A DNA stretch of 64,000 nt from Streptomyces sp. WMMC940 (GTDB lineage Bacteria; Actinomycetota; Actinomycetes; Streptomycetales; Streptomycetaceae), in assembly GCF_027460265.1 (NCBI RefSeq), contig NZ_JAPZBC010000001.1, positions 3,805,001-3,869,000 on the forward strand, in the 5' to 3' direction. Under the pieces are notes generated by a model. The model was not told where the DNA came from. It worked only from the letters and a program-made list of their open reading frames with translations, and made no database searches. Each line of letters opens with the position of its first letter. Positions within the stretch are counted from its first letter, which is position 1. Below, piece after piece: positions 1 to 9,277 of the stretch. Made by a program: the position numbers and the translations under genes.

Positions 1-1578
1 TGGGAGATGTCGTCGCGGACCGCGCCGGGGTCGTCGTCGTGAGCGGCTCGGGAGATCCTCGGCAGCAGAGCCGCCATCACCGACACGGTGATGATCGCCT
101 GCGGCATGCCCCAGATCAGCTGGGCGTTCGAGTAGGCGAGGAAGCCCGCTCCGTCCTTGCCGGACGCCGCACCGGCGGCGGTGGAGAGCTGGGTCACCAC
201 GAGCACGCCGGCCCTGGTTGGCGAGGACGAACAGCACCGTCCACTTGGCGAGCTTGATGGTCTTCCCCAGGCCCTGGCCCTTCCAGTCGAAGCGGGGTCG
301 GAAGCGGAAACCCGTCTCTCGGAGGTAGGGAATCATCGCGAGCGCCTGGACGACGAGTCCGAGCAGGGTTCCGACGGCCAGCAGCCGCACGCCTTCCGGC
401 GGGATCGTCCGGACGCTCATCTGCGACTCGGCGAAGCTGCCGTAGACCCAGATGAACAGGCCGAAGGTGAAGATGATGACGATGTTGTTGAGGACCGGCG
501 TCCACATCATCGCGCCGAACCTGCCGCGGGCATTCAGGATCTGCCCCATGACCACGTGCACGCCCATGAAGAAGATCGTGGGCAGGCAGAAGCGGGCGAA
601 GGTGACGGCGACGCTGTTCGCCGGGGGGTTGCCTGCGATCGTCGGTGACAGGGCCTTGATCAGCAGCGGGGCCGCGAACACGGCGATGAGGACGATCACG
701 CCGAGGGCGACCATGACGAGGGTCAGCAGCCGGTTGGCATACGCCTCCCCGCCGTCCTTGTCGTTCTTCATGGCCCGGACGAGCTGCGGGACGAACACCG
801 AGTTCAGTCCGCCACCCACCGTGAGGATGTAGATCATCGTCGGGAGGGTCAGGGCGATCGTGTAGGCGTCACCGAGCAGTGCGGCGCCGAGTGCAGCGGT
901 GATCACCAGACTGCGGACGAAGCCGGTGAGGCGGGACACCATGGTTCCGGCGGCCATGACGGCGCTGGATTTCAGCAGGCTGGAGGCCCGGCCACCGCTC
1001 CCCTTCCCGGCGGCGGGCGCAGGGGTGGGCTCCGGCTCCCGCTCCGGTTCGGCGGGAGCCGTGGTCCGCCCGGTGGTCTGCTGGTCCCGGTAGAGGTGGG
1101 CGAACGCGTCGGGCTCCGACTTGTCCTCGCCGGCCCTGGTCACCAGGTCGTCCACGCCGGTGAACTGCACGGTCCGCGCATCGTCCCCGTAAGGCAGATG
1201 ACGCGACGGGCCGTCCGGCTCGGGAGGCGGCGTCTGGGCCCAGATCCGGGGGTCCGGAGCGTGCTGCTGAGCCGGGGGTTGCTGATACAGCGGCTGAGGC
1301 TGCTGAACGCTGCCCGGCGGCGGTGGGGGATGCGCGGCGCGGTCGTAGAGCGCCTCCGACACGGGATCCTGGGCTGAGAGATCACGGGACCGGTACGGAT
1401 CGTGGTCGTACGCGTCCTGGACGTACGGGTCGTCGGACGCCTCGCCGGCCTGCGGCGGCACCTGGGCCGCGGCGGGCTGCTCCGCCTGCTGAGGGCCGTG
1501 TGAGGGGTACGGAGCGCCCGAGGAGGGCGCGGTGCCGTCCGCGCCCTGCCCGCGGTCACCGTCGTACGGCGCGTTCAT
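1..1578 (-). CDS. murJ: Lipid II flippase MurJ (MviN), 3' end off the window, frameshifted as sequenced
   Basis: MurJ flips lipid II across the cytoplasmic membrane for peptidoglycan synthesis. The ATG at 1578 opens a disordered, Pro/Gln-rich cytoplasmic tail of about 200 residues, usual in actinobacterial MurJ. Transmembrane helices then begin (SSAVMAAGTMVSRLTGFVRS, typical of MviN). The frame reads well to TVLFVLANQ at about 216. There one extra C in the run at 212-214 shifts the frame; removing it restores AGVLVVTQLSTAAGAASG and continues to the window edge. Without correction the frame stays open but becomes Arg-rich nonsense. MurJ is normally essential, so I infer a sequencing or assembly indel rather than a dead gene. 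It lies 43 bp downstream of the DUF6049-type gene on the same strand, probably in one operon. Confidence 0.9.
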   Translation of the reverse strand, partial: MNAPYDGDRGQGADGTAPSSGAPYPSHGPQQAEQPAAAQVPPQAGEASDDPYVQDAYDHDPYRSRDLSAQDPVSEALYDRAAHPPPPPGSVQQPQPLYQQPPAQQHAPDPRIWAQTPPPEPDGPSRHLPYGDDARTVQFTGVDDLVTRAGEDKSEPDAFAHLYRDQQTTGRTTAPAEPEREPEPTPAPAAGKGSGGRASSLLKSSAVMAAGTMVSRLTGFVRSLVITAALGAALLGDAYTIALTLPTMIYILTVGGGLNSVFVPQLVRAMKNDKDGGEAYANRLLTLVMVALGVIVLIAVFAAPLLIKALSPTIAGNPPANSVAVTFARFCLPTIFFMGVHVVMGQILNARGRFGAMMWTPVLNNIVIIFTFGLFIWVYGSFAESQMSVRTIPPEGVRLLAVGTLLGLVVQALAMIPYLRETGFRFRPRFDWKGQGLGKTIKLAKWTVLFVLANQGRRARGDPALHRRRCGVRQGRSGLPRLLERPADLGHAAGDHHRVGDGGSAAEDLPSRSRRRPRRGPRRHLP

Positions 1579-1621
1579 GGTTACCCCACCTCATCGTCCG
1601 GCCCGCCGGCCACGACATCGC

Positions 1622-3988
1622 TCAACGGTCCACCTTCTCACCCGCACCCGACGGGTCGGCGCTTTCCGGTCCGGTGTCCGGTGTCGGGTCACTCGGCTGC
1701 CCCGGGGTGTCGGCCGCCGCGCTGCCGTGGGCCTCATCAGCCGCTTCGCCCGCGGTGGCAGCCTCCCGGGCCGCCGCCCGCTTGCGCTGGGTGTACATCC
1801 TGACGCCTGCGAGGACGAGCAGGAGCACACCGCCGGCAATGACAAGCATCACGGTCGGAGTGATCTCGGAAGCCTTGACCGTGAAGGTCATCGGTCCGCC
1901 GTACAGCTTGCCGTCCTCGGTGTACAGCTGGGCCGTGACCTGAACCGGACCGTTGGCGTTGGCGGCCGCCGTGAACTTCACCGACTGACTGTGCCCGCCG
2001 TTGATCTTGATGGGCTGTTCGGCGATCACGCTGCCGTCGTCGAGCTTGAGCCGGGTCGGGTTCGAGGACTTCAGCCGGAGGACGAGGTTGTCGACCCCTT
2101 GGACCAGCTTGTTCTGCACCGTCACGGGAATCGTGGCGCTGCGGCCCGACAGGGTCAGAGCAGACTTCTGGATCAGCCGCACCTCGGTGGTGAGGTCCTC
2201 CAGGTAGGTCTGCACTCCGTTGCGGTACTGGGCAGCGACACCCGCCCTACCGCGCCAGGACGTGGACATCTCGCGGTTGATCGCGTTGCCGAACGGGGTC
2301 ACGACCCGGTCCGGGGAGGTGAGGATGATCTTGAAGTTGTCCAGGGTCTCCTGCGTGCTCTTGATGTCCTGGAAGGTCTGGACGGGCAGCTCGCGGGCCC
2401 TGAGGTTCTTCGGGTACTGGGATGAGGCCGGTACCCGGGTGGTGGCGTCCGGGTCGGGCTTGGCCTCGGCGGCCGCGATCAGATCCAGCGGCTGGGTCCA
2501 GCGCTGGCCGGCCAGCCCCTGCAGCGCCTTGGCCATGGTCTGTGCCTGGCCTGCCGTCGGCATCCGCTGGGGAGCGACCACGATGCTCCGCTGGGCGTCC
2601 GGCGCCTGGTGCGTGAGAGCCAGTGACTGGGCCAGGAACTGCTGGACCGCGAGGGTTGAGGTACCGGCCTTGCTCAGGTCACCGTAGAAGGCCTTGGAGA
2701 GCCGTGCGTCCGCGACCACGGCCGTCGTGCCGCCGCCGATGGGGCGCGCGGCGGAAGGCGTGTACGAGACCGATCCGGTCTCTTTGAGGCTGTCGCTGCG
2801 GGCGATGATGTTGTGGGCGCCCGCAGACGTGGCGACGTCGACGATCGACGGATCGACGGCGCCTTCCACAGGCCAGGCGAAGTCCGTCGACGGCTTCACG
2901 TGGAGGACGGTCTCCACCGTCGTCTCCGCCACCGCCGTCGCCGGCTGCAGATGGCTGAGCGAGCCGGAGACGTCCTTGCCGCGGTGTGCGAGGGACGCCA
3001 GATCCGGGTCGGCGAACGGAAGCGCGACGACCTGGCGGTCCTGTACTGCCTGCTCCAGGGAGCTCAGCCACTGCTTGGCGACTGCCTGGCTCCGGCCCGG
3101 CACGGTGTCGCCCGTCTCCGTCCTGACCTCGTAGTTCCGGGTCATCGCATCGACCGTGGCGAGCAGATCCGGATCGATGACCCAGGTGATGGGGAGCTGA
3201 CTGCCGAGGGAGACGAGCTGCTCCAGCCTGCCCCCGGGCGCGAGTTCGGCGGCGAGCGCGTCGTTCTCGAAGACCGGCGTCTGCTGCTCGTCCGATCCGG
3301 TCTCCGCCGACAGATGGGTGGTGGAGATCAAGGGCCAGAGGAAGGTGAGCTGGGTCCGCTTGTCCACGGACTCCGGCTGCCAGGGGAGGAAGGTGCGCTC
3401 GATGCCGAGGACCTGGTCGTATTCCCCGGCGGCCTGCCCGGAAAGCGAGACACCCAGCTGGTAGACCCCTGCCGCGTCCAGCTTCAGCTTGCTGACCGGG
3501 ACGGTCAGCGTGAAGTCCTCGCTGATCCCGGTGGCGAGCCGGTCGATCTTGACGCTGTACGGACCGCCGAGTGCCTTGGCGTCGGCCTCCGGGCTGTAGC
3601 CGGTGGCCTTCGAGGCCTCGTCGATGTCAGGACGGCCCGACATACGAGGTCCGACGCGCAGATCGACCTCTGCGTCGGTGATGGTCTTCTTGCCCTTGTT
3701 GGTGACGGTGCCCGAGATGGTGAGCGTGTCGTCCTTCACAGGGACGCTGGGAGAGAGGCTGTTCAGCGTGACATCGACGGTGTCGGCGTCGCTCGCCCTG
3801 TCCGCGGCATGCGTGACCGGTGCCGTCGGCAGATACAGCAGACCGGCGAGCAACGGCGTTCCCGCGAGGAGGGCGGCCGCGCGCCGCAACCACCGGCGAG
3901 CAGGAGAGGGAGCCATCCCCTGGAATTCTGCCGCCTCGGCCACGCGCTCGTCCGTCCCTTGTCGTCTCTTGCCGTTGGTGGGTGTCAC
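1622..3988 (-). CDS. Secreted, C-terminally anchored DUF6049-family protein
   Basis: About 788 residues. An N-terminal Arg-rich segment is followed by a hydrophobic signal sequence (AAALLAGTPLLAGLLYLPTA). A long extracytoplasmic part contains a CARF-like beta-sandwich opening (VTLNSLSPSVPVKDDTLTIS). Near the C-terminus there is one transmembrane helix (VMLVIAGGVLLLVLAGV) and an acidic, Ala/Pro-rich cytoplasmic tail. Actinobacteria commonly carry this gene between cca and murJ, and an envelope role coupled to MurJ is inferred from that position only. I chose GTG 3988 because GGGGA lies about 8 nt upstream; ATG 3916 is an alternative that keeps the signal peptide. Frame openness up to 4393 belongs to the divergent cca region and is not part of this gene. 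Confidence 0.8.
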   Translation of the reverse strand: MTPTNGKRRQGTDERVAEAAEFQGMAPSPARRWLRRAAALLAGTPLLAGLLYLPTAPVTHAADRASDADTVDVTLNSLSPSVPVKDDTLTISGTVTNKGKKTITDAEVDLRVGPRMSGRPDIDEASKATGYSPEADAKALGGPYSVKIDRLATGISEDFTLTVPVSKLKLDAAGVYQLGVSLSGQAAGEYDQVLGIERTFLPWQPESVDKRTQLTFLWPLISTTHLSAETGSDEQQTPVFENDALAAELAPGGRLEQLVSLGSQLPITWVIDPDLLATVDAMTRNYEVRTETGDTVPGRSQAVAKQWLSSLEQAVQDRQVVALPFADPDLASLAHRGKDVSGSLSHLQPATAVAETTVETVLHVKPSTDFAWPVEGAVDPSIVDVATSAGAHNIIARSDSLKETGSVSYTPSAARPIGGGTTAVVADARLSKAFYGDLSKAGTSTLAVQQFLAQSLALTHQAPDAQRSIVVAPQRMPTAGQAQTMAKALQGLAGQRWTQPLDLIAAAEAKPDPDATTRVPASSQYPKNLRARELPVQTFQDIKSTQETLDNFKIILTSPDRVVTPFGNAINREMSTSWRGRAGVAAQYRNGVQTYLEDLTTEVRLIQKSALTLSGRSATIPVTVQNKLVQGVDNLVLRLKSSNPTRLKLDDGSVIAEQPIKINGGHSQSVKFTAAANANGPVQVTAQLYTEDGKLYGGPMTFTVKASEITPTVMLVIAGGVLLLVLAGVRMYTQRKRAAAREAATAGEAADEAHGSAAADTPGQPSDPTPDTGPESADPSGAGEKVDR

Positions 3989-4124
3989 TAGGTGCGTCCC
4001 CGCATGGTAACGAGGTGCGCTGTGACGAAGTGCTCGGGACTGCTCCACATGATCGGAAGGGCGGTGCCGGCGGGCGGGAAACAGGGACGCCGCAGGGCGG
4101 TGGGTGCACGTACCCTTTTCTGTT

Positions 4125-5591
4125 GTGCCGAACGCCAACGAAGACAACCTCACCGAACTGAGCCAGGTGCAGCGCCGCGCCGTGAGCCAGCTGCTGCGCG
4201 TGTCCCCGGTCGCCGATGACCTCGCCCGTCGATTCCAGGATGCCGGATTCCGTCTGGCACTGGTCGGTGGCTCCGTACGGGACGCCTTGCTCGGCCGGCT
4301 CGGCAATGATCTCGACTTCACCACGGATGCCCGTCCTGACGACGTTCTGAAGATCGTCCGTCCCTGGGCGGACTCCGTGTGGGAAGTGGGCATCGCCTTC
4401 GGTACGGTCGGCTGCCAGAAGGACGGGCATGTCGGTGACGGTCTTCAGCGCTTTCAGATCGAGATCACGACCTACCGTTCCGAGGCCTACGACCGGACCT
4501 CACGCAAACCGGAGGTCTCCTACGGCGACTCCATCGAGGAAGACCTGGTCCGTCGGGACTTCACCGTGAACGCCATGGCCGTCGCCCTTCCGGAGAAGGA
4601 GTTCATCGACCCTCACGGAGGGTTGCAGGACCTTGCCTCGCAGGTGCTGCGTACCCCGGGGACGCCGGAGGACTCGTTCTCCGACGATCCGCTGCGCATG
4701 CTGCGTGCGGCACGGTTCGCCGCTCAGCTCGACTTCGAGGTTGCGCCTGAGGTCATCGCCGCGATGCAGGAGATGTCCGACCGTATCGACATCGTTTCGG
4801 CCGAGCGGGTCCGTGATGAGTTCAACAAGCTGATCCTCGCTCCCAACCCCCGCAAGGGTCTCGCGCTGCTCGTGGAGACGGGGCTCACCGAACGCTTCAT
4901 GCCGGAACTGCCGGCGCTGCGGCTGGAGAGTGATGAGCACCATCGGCACAAGGACGTGTACGAGCACTCACTGATCGTGCTGGAACAAGCCATCGCCCTG
5001 GAGGGGAACGGGCCGGACCTCGTCCTGCGTCTCGCCGCCCTCCTCCATGACATCGGCAAGCCGAGGACCCGGCGCTTCGAGCCGGACGGGCGCGTCTCCT
5101 TTCACCACCACGAGGTGGTGGGTGCCAAGATGACGAAGAAGAGACTCACGGCGCTGAAGTACTCCAACGACATGGTCAAGGACATCGCCCGCCTCGTGGA
5201 GCTGCATCTGCGCTTCCACGGGTATGGCACCGGCGAGTGGACCGACTCGGCCGTGCGACGTTATGTGCGCGACGCCGGTCCGCTGCTCGAGCGCCTGCAC
5301 AAGCTGACTCGCTCCGACTGCACCACGCGCAACAAGAGGAAGGCGAGTGCCCTTTCGCGCACTTACGACGGACTGGAGGAGCGGATTGCCGAGCTCCAGG
5401 AGCAGGAGGAGCTGGACGCGATCCGGCCGGACCTGGACGGCAACCAGATCATGGAGATCCTGGGGGTCGGCCCCGGACCCGTCGTCGGGAAGGCCTACGC
5501 GTTCCTGCTCGAGCTGCGGCTCGAGAACGGGCCGATGGGGCACGACGACGCAGTGGCGGCGCTCAAGGAGTGGTGGGCGACCCAGGGCTGA
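4125..5591 (+). CDS. cca: CCA tRNA nucleotidyltransferase (PcnA/Cca family) with HD domain
   Basis: Adds or repairs the 3' CCA of tRNAs. The polymerase-beta-type nucleotidyltransferase core is visible near residues 45-75: GGSVRDALLG followed by the metal-binding DLDFTTD. An RNA-binding middle domain follows. An HD phosphohydrolase motif (LLHDIGKPRTRR) stands near residue 306, the usual actinobacterial fusion. Length (488 aa) is normal. I prefer GTG 4125 (MPNANEDN), which fits the usual actinobacterial N-terminus; an in-frame GTG at 4104 only adds seven residues. No clear Shine-Dalgarno precedes 4125, so a leaderless transcript is possible. The gene diverges from the DUF6049-type gene and converges on an MFS gene, with two parS sites directly after its stop. 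Confidence 0.9.
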   Translation: MPNANEDNLTELSQVQRRAVSQLLRVSPVADDLARRFQDAGFRLALVGGSVRDALLGRLGNDLDFTTDARPDDVLKIVRPWADSVWEVGIAFGTVGCQKDGHVGDGLQRFQIEITTYRSEAYDRTSRKPEVSYGDSIEEDLVRRDFTVNAMAVALPEKEFIDPHGGLQDLASQVLRTPGTPEDSFSDDPLRMLRAARFAAQLDFEVAPEVIAAMQEMSDRIDIVSAERVRDEFNKLILAPNPRKGLALLVETGLTERFMPELPALRLESDEHHRHKDVYEHSLIVLEQAIALEGNGPDLVLRLAALLHDIGKPRTRRFEPDGRVSFHHHEVVGAKMTKKRLTALKYSNDMVKDIARLVELHLRFHGYGTGEWTDSAVRRYVRDAGPLLERLHKLTRSDCTTRNKRKASALSRTYDGLEERIAELQEQEELDAIRPDLDGNQIMEILGVGPGPVVGKAYAFLLELRLENGPMGHDDAVAALKEWWATQG

Positions 5592-5607
5592 CCGTGAGCG
5601 AGGGTGT

Positions 5608-5621
5608 GTTTCACGTGAAAC
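5608..5621. other. parS centromere site 1
   Basis: Exact GTTTCACGTGAAAC, the Streptomyces ParB-binding consensus, with flanking T/A giving a 16-bp palindrome at 5607-5622. It lies 17 bp after the cca stop codon. ParB loading here would contribute to the origin-proximal nucleoprotein complex used in sporulation segregation. The next copy is only 43 bp away, the closest spacing in the window. Confidence 0.95.
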
Positions 5622-5641
5622 ATGCCCTGCGTCGAGGATCA

Positions 5642-5673
5642 ACGGGCGATGTTTCACGTGAAACATCGCCCGT
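5642..5673. terminator. Perfect 32-bp palindrome containing parS site 2, probable bidirectional terminator
   Basis: The core GTTTCACGTGAAAC is at 5651-5664. Both flanks extend the symmetry without mismatch to 16-bp arms (ACGGGCGATGTTTCAC and its complement), followed by CCTCTTT. It lies between the convergent cca and MFS genes, where a terminator is expected. One element may therefore serve both ParB binding and transcript termination. The parS identity is certain by sequence; the terminator role is inferred from symmetry and position. Confidence 0.75.
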
Positions 5674-5696
5674 CCTCTTTCAAGGGATCAAGGGCG

Positions 5697-6965
5697 TCAA
5701 CGGCTCGCTCCGGTTCGGCGCCAACGCAGAAGGGTCGCCGCACTCAGGCCGTAGAGCGCTGCGAGCAGGACGACCAGCGCTACGGATCGCCCGTCCGGCG
5801 GCAGCATCAGCGCAGTCATTCCGGCGGCGCCGACGAAGGCGACGTTGAAGAGCATGTCGTACAGCGAGAAGACCCGGCCCCGGTACTCATCGTCGACGGA
5901 GGTCTGCACGACCGTATCCGTCGTGATCTTGGAGCCTTGGGTGACCAGTCCCAGAACGAATGCGGCGATGAGGATCGGCGCGGGTGCGAAGGTCAGTCCC
6001 AGGGCCGGTTCCAGAACGGCCGCCGTGCCCGCGAGGGTCGCCATCCATCCGTAGTGGCCGAGCCGGTCGACCCCCCAGGGGGTGACGACGGCGGCGGCGA
6101 AGAATCCGGCGCCGGAGAGTGCCACGGCCACCCCGAGGAGCTTCAGGCCCTGCGACTCCGTCGAGGACCAGGTGTACCGGCAGAGCATGAGGACCATCAC
6201 GGTCAGGCCTCCGTAGCAGAACCGCAGCATGGTCATCGCGGCAAGCGCCTGGGCGGCGGTGCGCCGCTCGGCCAGATGGCGTAGTCCGCTGACGAGGCCG
6301 CGGGCGGTCGAAGCCAGAGCAGCGCTGAGTCGGGGCTGCAGCAACCGCGGATCGGGGCCGAGGAGTTCGCGTCCCATGCGAAGGGAAGCGAGAGCCGCGC
6401 AGAGATAGAGCGTCGCGCCGAGGAGTACGACGATCGCATCCGAGTCGGAGCCGGCGATGCGTACGGCGAACGCGAGGCCGCCGCCGGCCGTGGCTGCGAG
6501 CGTGCCGGCTGTCGGTGAGAGTGAGTTGGCCATGACGAGCCGTTCCTCGTCCACTACCCGAGGAAGTGCCGCCGAGAGTCCCGCCAGGACGAAGCGGTTG
6601 ACTGCCGTGACGCAGAGCGCTGAGGCGTAGAAGAGCCAATCCGGGACGGGTGTGAGCATCAGCATGGCCGTGCAACAGGCGAGGATCGCTCGCAGGAGAT
6701 TCCCGTGGAGGAAGACCTGCCGGCGCGGCCATCGGTCCAGTAGGACGCCTGCGAACGGACCGATGAGGGAGTAGGGCAGGAGCAGCACCGCCATGGCTGC
6801 GGCGATCGCTCCGGGGGAGGCCTCCTTCTCCGGCGAGAAGACCACGTACGTGGCGAGCGCGACCTGGTACACGCCGTCGGCCGACTGCGACAGCAGCCGT
6901 ACGGCGAGCAGACGGCGGAAGTTCGTCAGGCGCAGGAGTACGCGCAGATCACGTACGACAGGCAT
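5697..6965 (-). CDS. MFS transporter, 12-TM type
   Basis: About 422 residues rich in hydrophobic segments. The opening MPVVRDLRVLLRLTNFRRLL leads into an MFS-like first helix pair, and LDRWPRR is the loop 2-3 motif of major facilitator proteins. Substrate is not deducible. I chose ATG 6965; the longer GTG start at 7010 would lie inside the hairpin that terminates the upstream inoA gene, which argues against it. The gene is co-directional with and downstream of inoA but separated by that terminator. It converges on cca across the parS pair. Confidence 0.8.
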   Translation of the reverse strand: MPVVRDLRVLLRLTNFRRLLAVRLLSQSADGVYQVALATYVVFSPEKEASPGAIAAAMAVLLLPYSLIGPFAGVLLDRWPRRQVFLHGNLLRAILACCTAMLMLTPVPDWLFYASALCVTAVNRFVLAGLSAALPRVVDEERLVMANSLSPTAGTLAATAGGGLAFAVRIAGSDSDAIVVLLGATLYLCAALASLRMGRELLGPDPRLLQPRLSAALASTARGLVSGLRHLAERRTAAQALAAMTMLRFCYGGLTVMVLMLCRYTWSSTESQGLKLLGVAVALSGAGFFAAAVVTPWGVDRLGHYGWMATLAGTAAVLEPALGLTFAPAPILIAAFVLGLVTQGSKITTDTVVQTSVDDEYRGRVFSLYDMLFNVAFVGAAGMTALMLPPDGRSVALVVLLAALYGLSAATLLRWRRTGASR

Positions 6966-6987
6966 GTGGGCAAGCGTCACACACGAA

Positions 6988-7022
6988 GAGAGCCCCCGGG
7001 CAGATGCCACGGGGACTCTCGA
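6988..7022 (-). terminator. Hairpin downstream of inositol-1-phosphate synthase gene
   Basis: GAGAGCCCCCG and CGGGGACTCTC form an 11-bp stem with one mismatch around a 13-nt loop, 40 bp after the inoA stop codon at 7062. A factor-independent terminator is inferred; there is no long T-run, as is common in Streptomyces. Confidence 0.65.
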
Positions 7023-7061
7023 CAGGGCGGGAGGACGGCGAGTACGCGGTCCGGTGCCGAA

Positions 7062-8144
7062 CTAGCGCTCGACCTCGCCCTTGATGAACTTCTCGACGTT
7101 CTCGCGGGCCACGTCGTCGAAGTACTGGACCGGAGGGGACTTCATGAAGTACGAGGACGCGGAGAGGATCGGGCCGCCGATGCCGCGGTCCTTGGCGATC
7201 TTCGCGGCGCGCAGCGCGTCGATGATGACGCCGGCGGAGTTCGGGGAGTCCCAGACCTCGAGCTTGTACTCCAGGTTCAGCGGGACGTCACCGAAGGCGC
7301 GGCCCTCCAGGCGGACGTAGGCCCACTTGCGGTCGTCCAGCCATGCGACGTAGTCGGACGGGCCGATGTGGACGTTCTTCTCGCCGAGCTCCCGGTCGGG
7401 GATCTGCGAGGTGACGGCCTGGGTCTTGGAGATCTTCTTGGACTCCAGCCGCTCGCGCTCGAGCATGTTCTTGAAGTCCATGTTTCCGCCGACGTTCAGC
7501 TGCATCGTGCGGTCCAGGACGACGCCCCGGTCCTCGAAGAGCTTCGCCATCACACGGTGCGTGATCGTGGCGCCGACCTGCGACTTGATGTCGTCACCGA
7601 CGATCGGCACACCGGCGGCGGTGAACTTGTCCGCCCACTCCTTGGTGCCCGCGATGAACACCGGGAGGGCGTTGACGAAGGCGACCTTGGCATCGATGGC
7701 GCACTGGGCGTAGAACTTGGCGGCGTCCTCGGAGCCCACCGGCAGGTAGCAGACGAGAACGTCGACCTGCTTGTCCTTGAGGACCTGGACGACGTCGACC
7801 GGAGCCTCGGCGGACTCCTCGATGGTCTCGCGGTAGTACTTGCCGAGACCGTCGAGGGTGTGACCGCGCTGGACGGTCACGCCGGTGGACGGCACGTCGC
7901 AGATCTTGATGGTGTTGTTCTCGCTGGCACCGATGGCGTCCGCGAGGTCGAGACCGACCTTCTTCGCGTCGACGTCGAAGGCGGCGACGAACTCGACGTC
8001 ACGAACGTGGTAGTCGCCGAACTGGACGTGCATCAGACCCGGCACCTTGCTGCCCGGGTCGGCGTCCTTGTAGTACTCGACGCCCTGCACCAGCGAGGCG
8101 GCGCAGTTGCCCACGCCGACGATGGCTACGCGAACCGAACCCAT
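7062..8144 (-). CDS. inoA: Inositol-3-phosphate synthase (myo-inositol-1-phosphate synthase)
   Basis: NAD-dependent enzyme converting glucose 6-phosphate to inositol 3-phosphate, the entry step to mycothiol and phosphatidylinositol in actinobacteria. The ATG at 8144 is preceded by AGGGAG at good spacing. The N-terminus [20 protein letters not shown] is the dinucleotide-binding Rossmann motif. Length 360 aa matches the short actinobacterial form, and the sequence ends FIKGEVER. It lies 52 bp downstream of a PadR-type regulator gene in the same direction, so it is probably co-transcribed and controlled by that regulator. From memory, an adjacent regulator controls inoA in S. coelicolor; I could not verify it here. 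Confidence 0.93.
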   Translation of the reverse strand: MGSVRVAIVGVGNCAASLVQGVEYYKDADPGSKVPGLMHVQFGDYHVRDVEFVAAFDVDAKKVGLDLADAIGASENNTIKICDVPSTGVTVQRGHTLDGLGKYYRETIEESAEAPVDVVQVLKDKQVDVLVCYLPVGSEDAAKFYAQCAIDAKVAFVNALPVFIAGTKEWADKFTAAGVPIVGDDIKSQVGATITHRVMAKLFEDRGVVLDRTMQLNVGGNMDFKNMLERERLESKKISKTQAVTSQIPDRELGEKNVHIGPSDYVAWLDDRKWAYVRLEGRAFGDVPLNLEYKLEVWDSPNSAGVIIDALRAAKIAKDRGIGGPILSASSYFMKSPPVQYFDDVARENVEKFIKGEVER

Positions 8145-8196
8145 TCCGGCTGCTCCCTGTGTGTTCTCGTGCGAGACCCTGCTCAGGCGCGGGGTC

Positions 8197-8916
8197 TCAG
8201 TTGGTGGTGTCTTCGGACGGATCCGGCGGGGTGGGGTGCCGCGGCGCGGCACCCTCGGGGGACGCTTCGTCCCCGTGCCGGGGCAGGCCGCCCGACTCTC
8301 CAGATGTGTTGTCCTGCCGAGCGGCTTCCCCGGTGGCCGTGGACCGTCGCTGGTCCCGCCCCGCCCGCTCGCTCTCGATGAGTTCGTTCAGCCAGCGCAC
8401 CTCGCGCTCGACGGACTCCATGCCGTGCCGTTGAAGCTCCAGCGTGTAGTCGTCCAGGCGCTCTCGTGTGCGGGCGAGGGAGGCGCGCATCTTCTCCAGA
8501 CGCTCCTCCAGCCGACTGCGCCGGCCTTCCAGCACCCGCATCCGCACCTCGCGCTCCGTCTGGCCGAAGAACGCGAAGCGTGCCGCGAAGTGCTCGTCCT
8601 CCCAGGTGTCGGGGCCGGTGTGGGACAGGAGCTCTTCGAAATGCTCCTTGCCTTCGGCCGTCAGCCTGTAGACGATCTTGGCCCGGCGCCCCGCGAGCGA
8701 GGCGGCGAGGGCGTCCTCGGGAGCGCTGCCCGGCTCCTCGATCAACCAGCCGTTGGCGACCAGCGTCTTGAGGCAGGGGTAGAGGGTCCCGTAACTGAAG
8801 GCCCGGAAGATCCCCAGCGAGGTGTTGAGCCGCTTGCGCAGCTCGTACCCGTGCATGGGGGCCTCACGGAGCAGGCCGAGAACGGCGAACTCGAGGATGC
8901 CGGAACGTCGGCTCAT
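8197..8916 (-). CDS. PadR-family transcriptional regulator
   Basis: 239 residues starting [20 protein letters not shown], the PadR winged-helix signature, with [10 protein letters not shown] as the following helix. The C-terminal half is a charged, heptad-like coiled coil ([20 protein letters not shown]), fitting the PadR s2 dimerisation region. The tail after about residue 200 is low-complexity. ATG 8916 has an AGGAGG ribosome site. A 19-bp palindrome matching the PadR operator pattern lies 42 bp upstream, so autoregulation and control of the downstream inoA are likely. Ligand unknown from sequence. Confidence 0.9.
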   Translation of the reverse strand: MSRRSGILEFAVLGLLREAPMHGYELRKRLNTSLGIFRAFSYGTLYPCLKTLVANGWLIEEPGSAPEDALAASLAGRRAKIVYRLTAEGKEHFEELLSHTGPDTWEDEHFAARFAFFGQTEREVRMRVLEGRRSRLEERLEKMRASLARTRERLDDYTLELQRHGMESVEREVRWLNELIESERAGRDQRRSTATGEAARQDNTSGESGGLPRHGDEASPEGAAPRHPTPPDPSEDTTN

Positions 8917-8957
8917 CGATCGCCTCCTCTGCCTTCCCGGATGGTTATGCCGTGCTG

Positions 8958-8976
8958 ATGTATCGAATCGATACAT
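8958..8976. promoter_or_regulatory. PadR-type operator palindrome
   Basis: ATGTATCGA-A-TCGATACAT, perfect 9-bp arms around one base. The outer ATGTAT...ATACAT half-sites match the pattern known for PadR operators. Position is 42-60 bp upstream of the padR start codon and within the divergent region shared with the PBP gene. Confidence 0.75.
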
Positions 8977-9277
8977 CCAGACGATAGAGGGACGCTTCTG
9001 TTGCGACAAGAGGGGCCCTTGTGACCGGCATCACATCGCCGATTTGCGGCAAGTGAGTTGCCTGATTTGGGGTGAATTACCACCCCGAGAGGTTTTTGTT
9101 CGTGCGTAGTCTGTGCGCCATGCAGACCACCGGGAACCGTGTGACACCAGGAGGCGTCCTCGTCCTGGATGCATTGCGGATGAGCCCTCCGCCGGGCTGG
9201 TCCGTATTGATGTCGGGGGGACCGGATCTCAACTGCCGCTTCCAGGCGTTCGCGCCTGCTCGAGGAGTAGTCGTTCG
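8977..9277. other. Intergenic region between padR and the PBP gene
   Basis: About 300 bp with no convincing gene. It must carry the PBP promoter. A CAGGCG-TTCG-CGCCTG hairpin (9243-9258, 6-bp stem with a UUCG tetraloop in RNA) stands just before the AGGAG ribosome site at 9263-9267 of the PBP gene. I could not identify a reliable -35/-10 pair. Confidence 0.5.

Noticed and set aside
3989..4393. N-terminal extension of the DUF6049-type gene into the cca region
   Set aside because: It would overlap cca antisense and place over 130 non-conserved residues before the signal peptide.
5697..7010. GTG 7010 as start of the MFS gene
   Set aside because: The codon lies inside the inoA terminator stem; ATG 6965 begins the conserved sequence.
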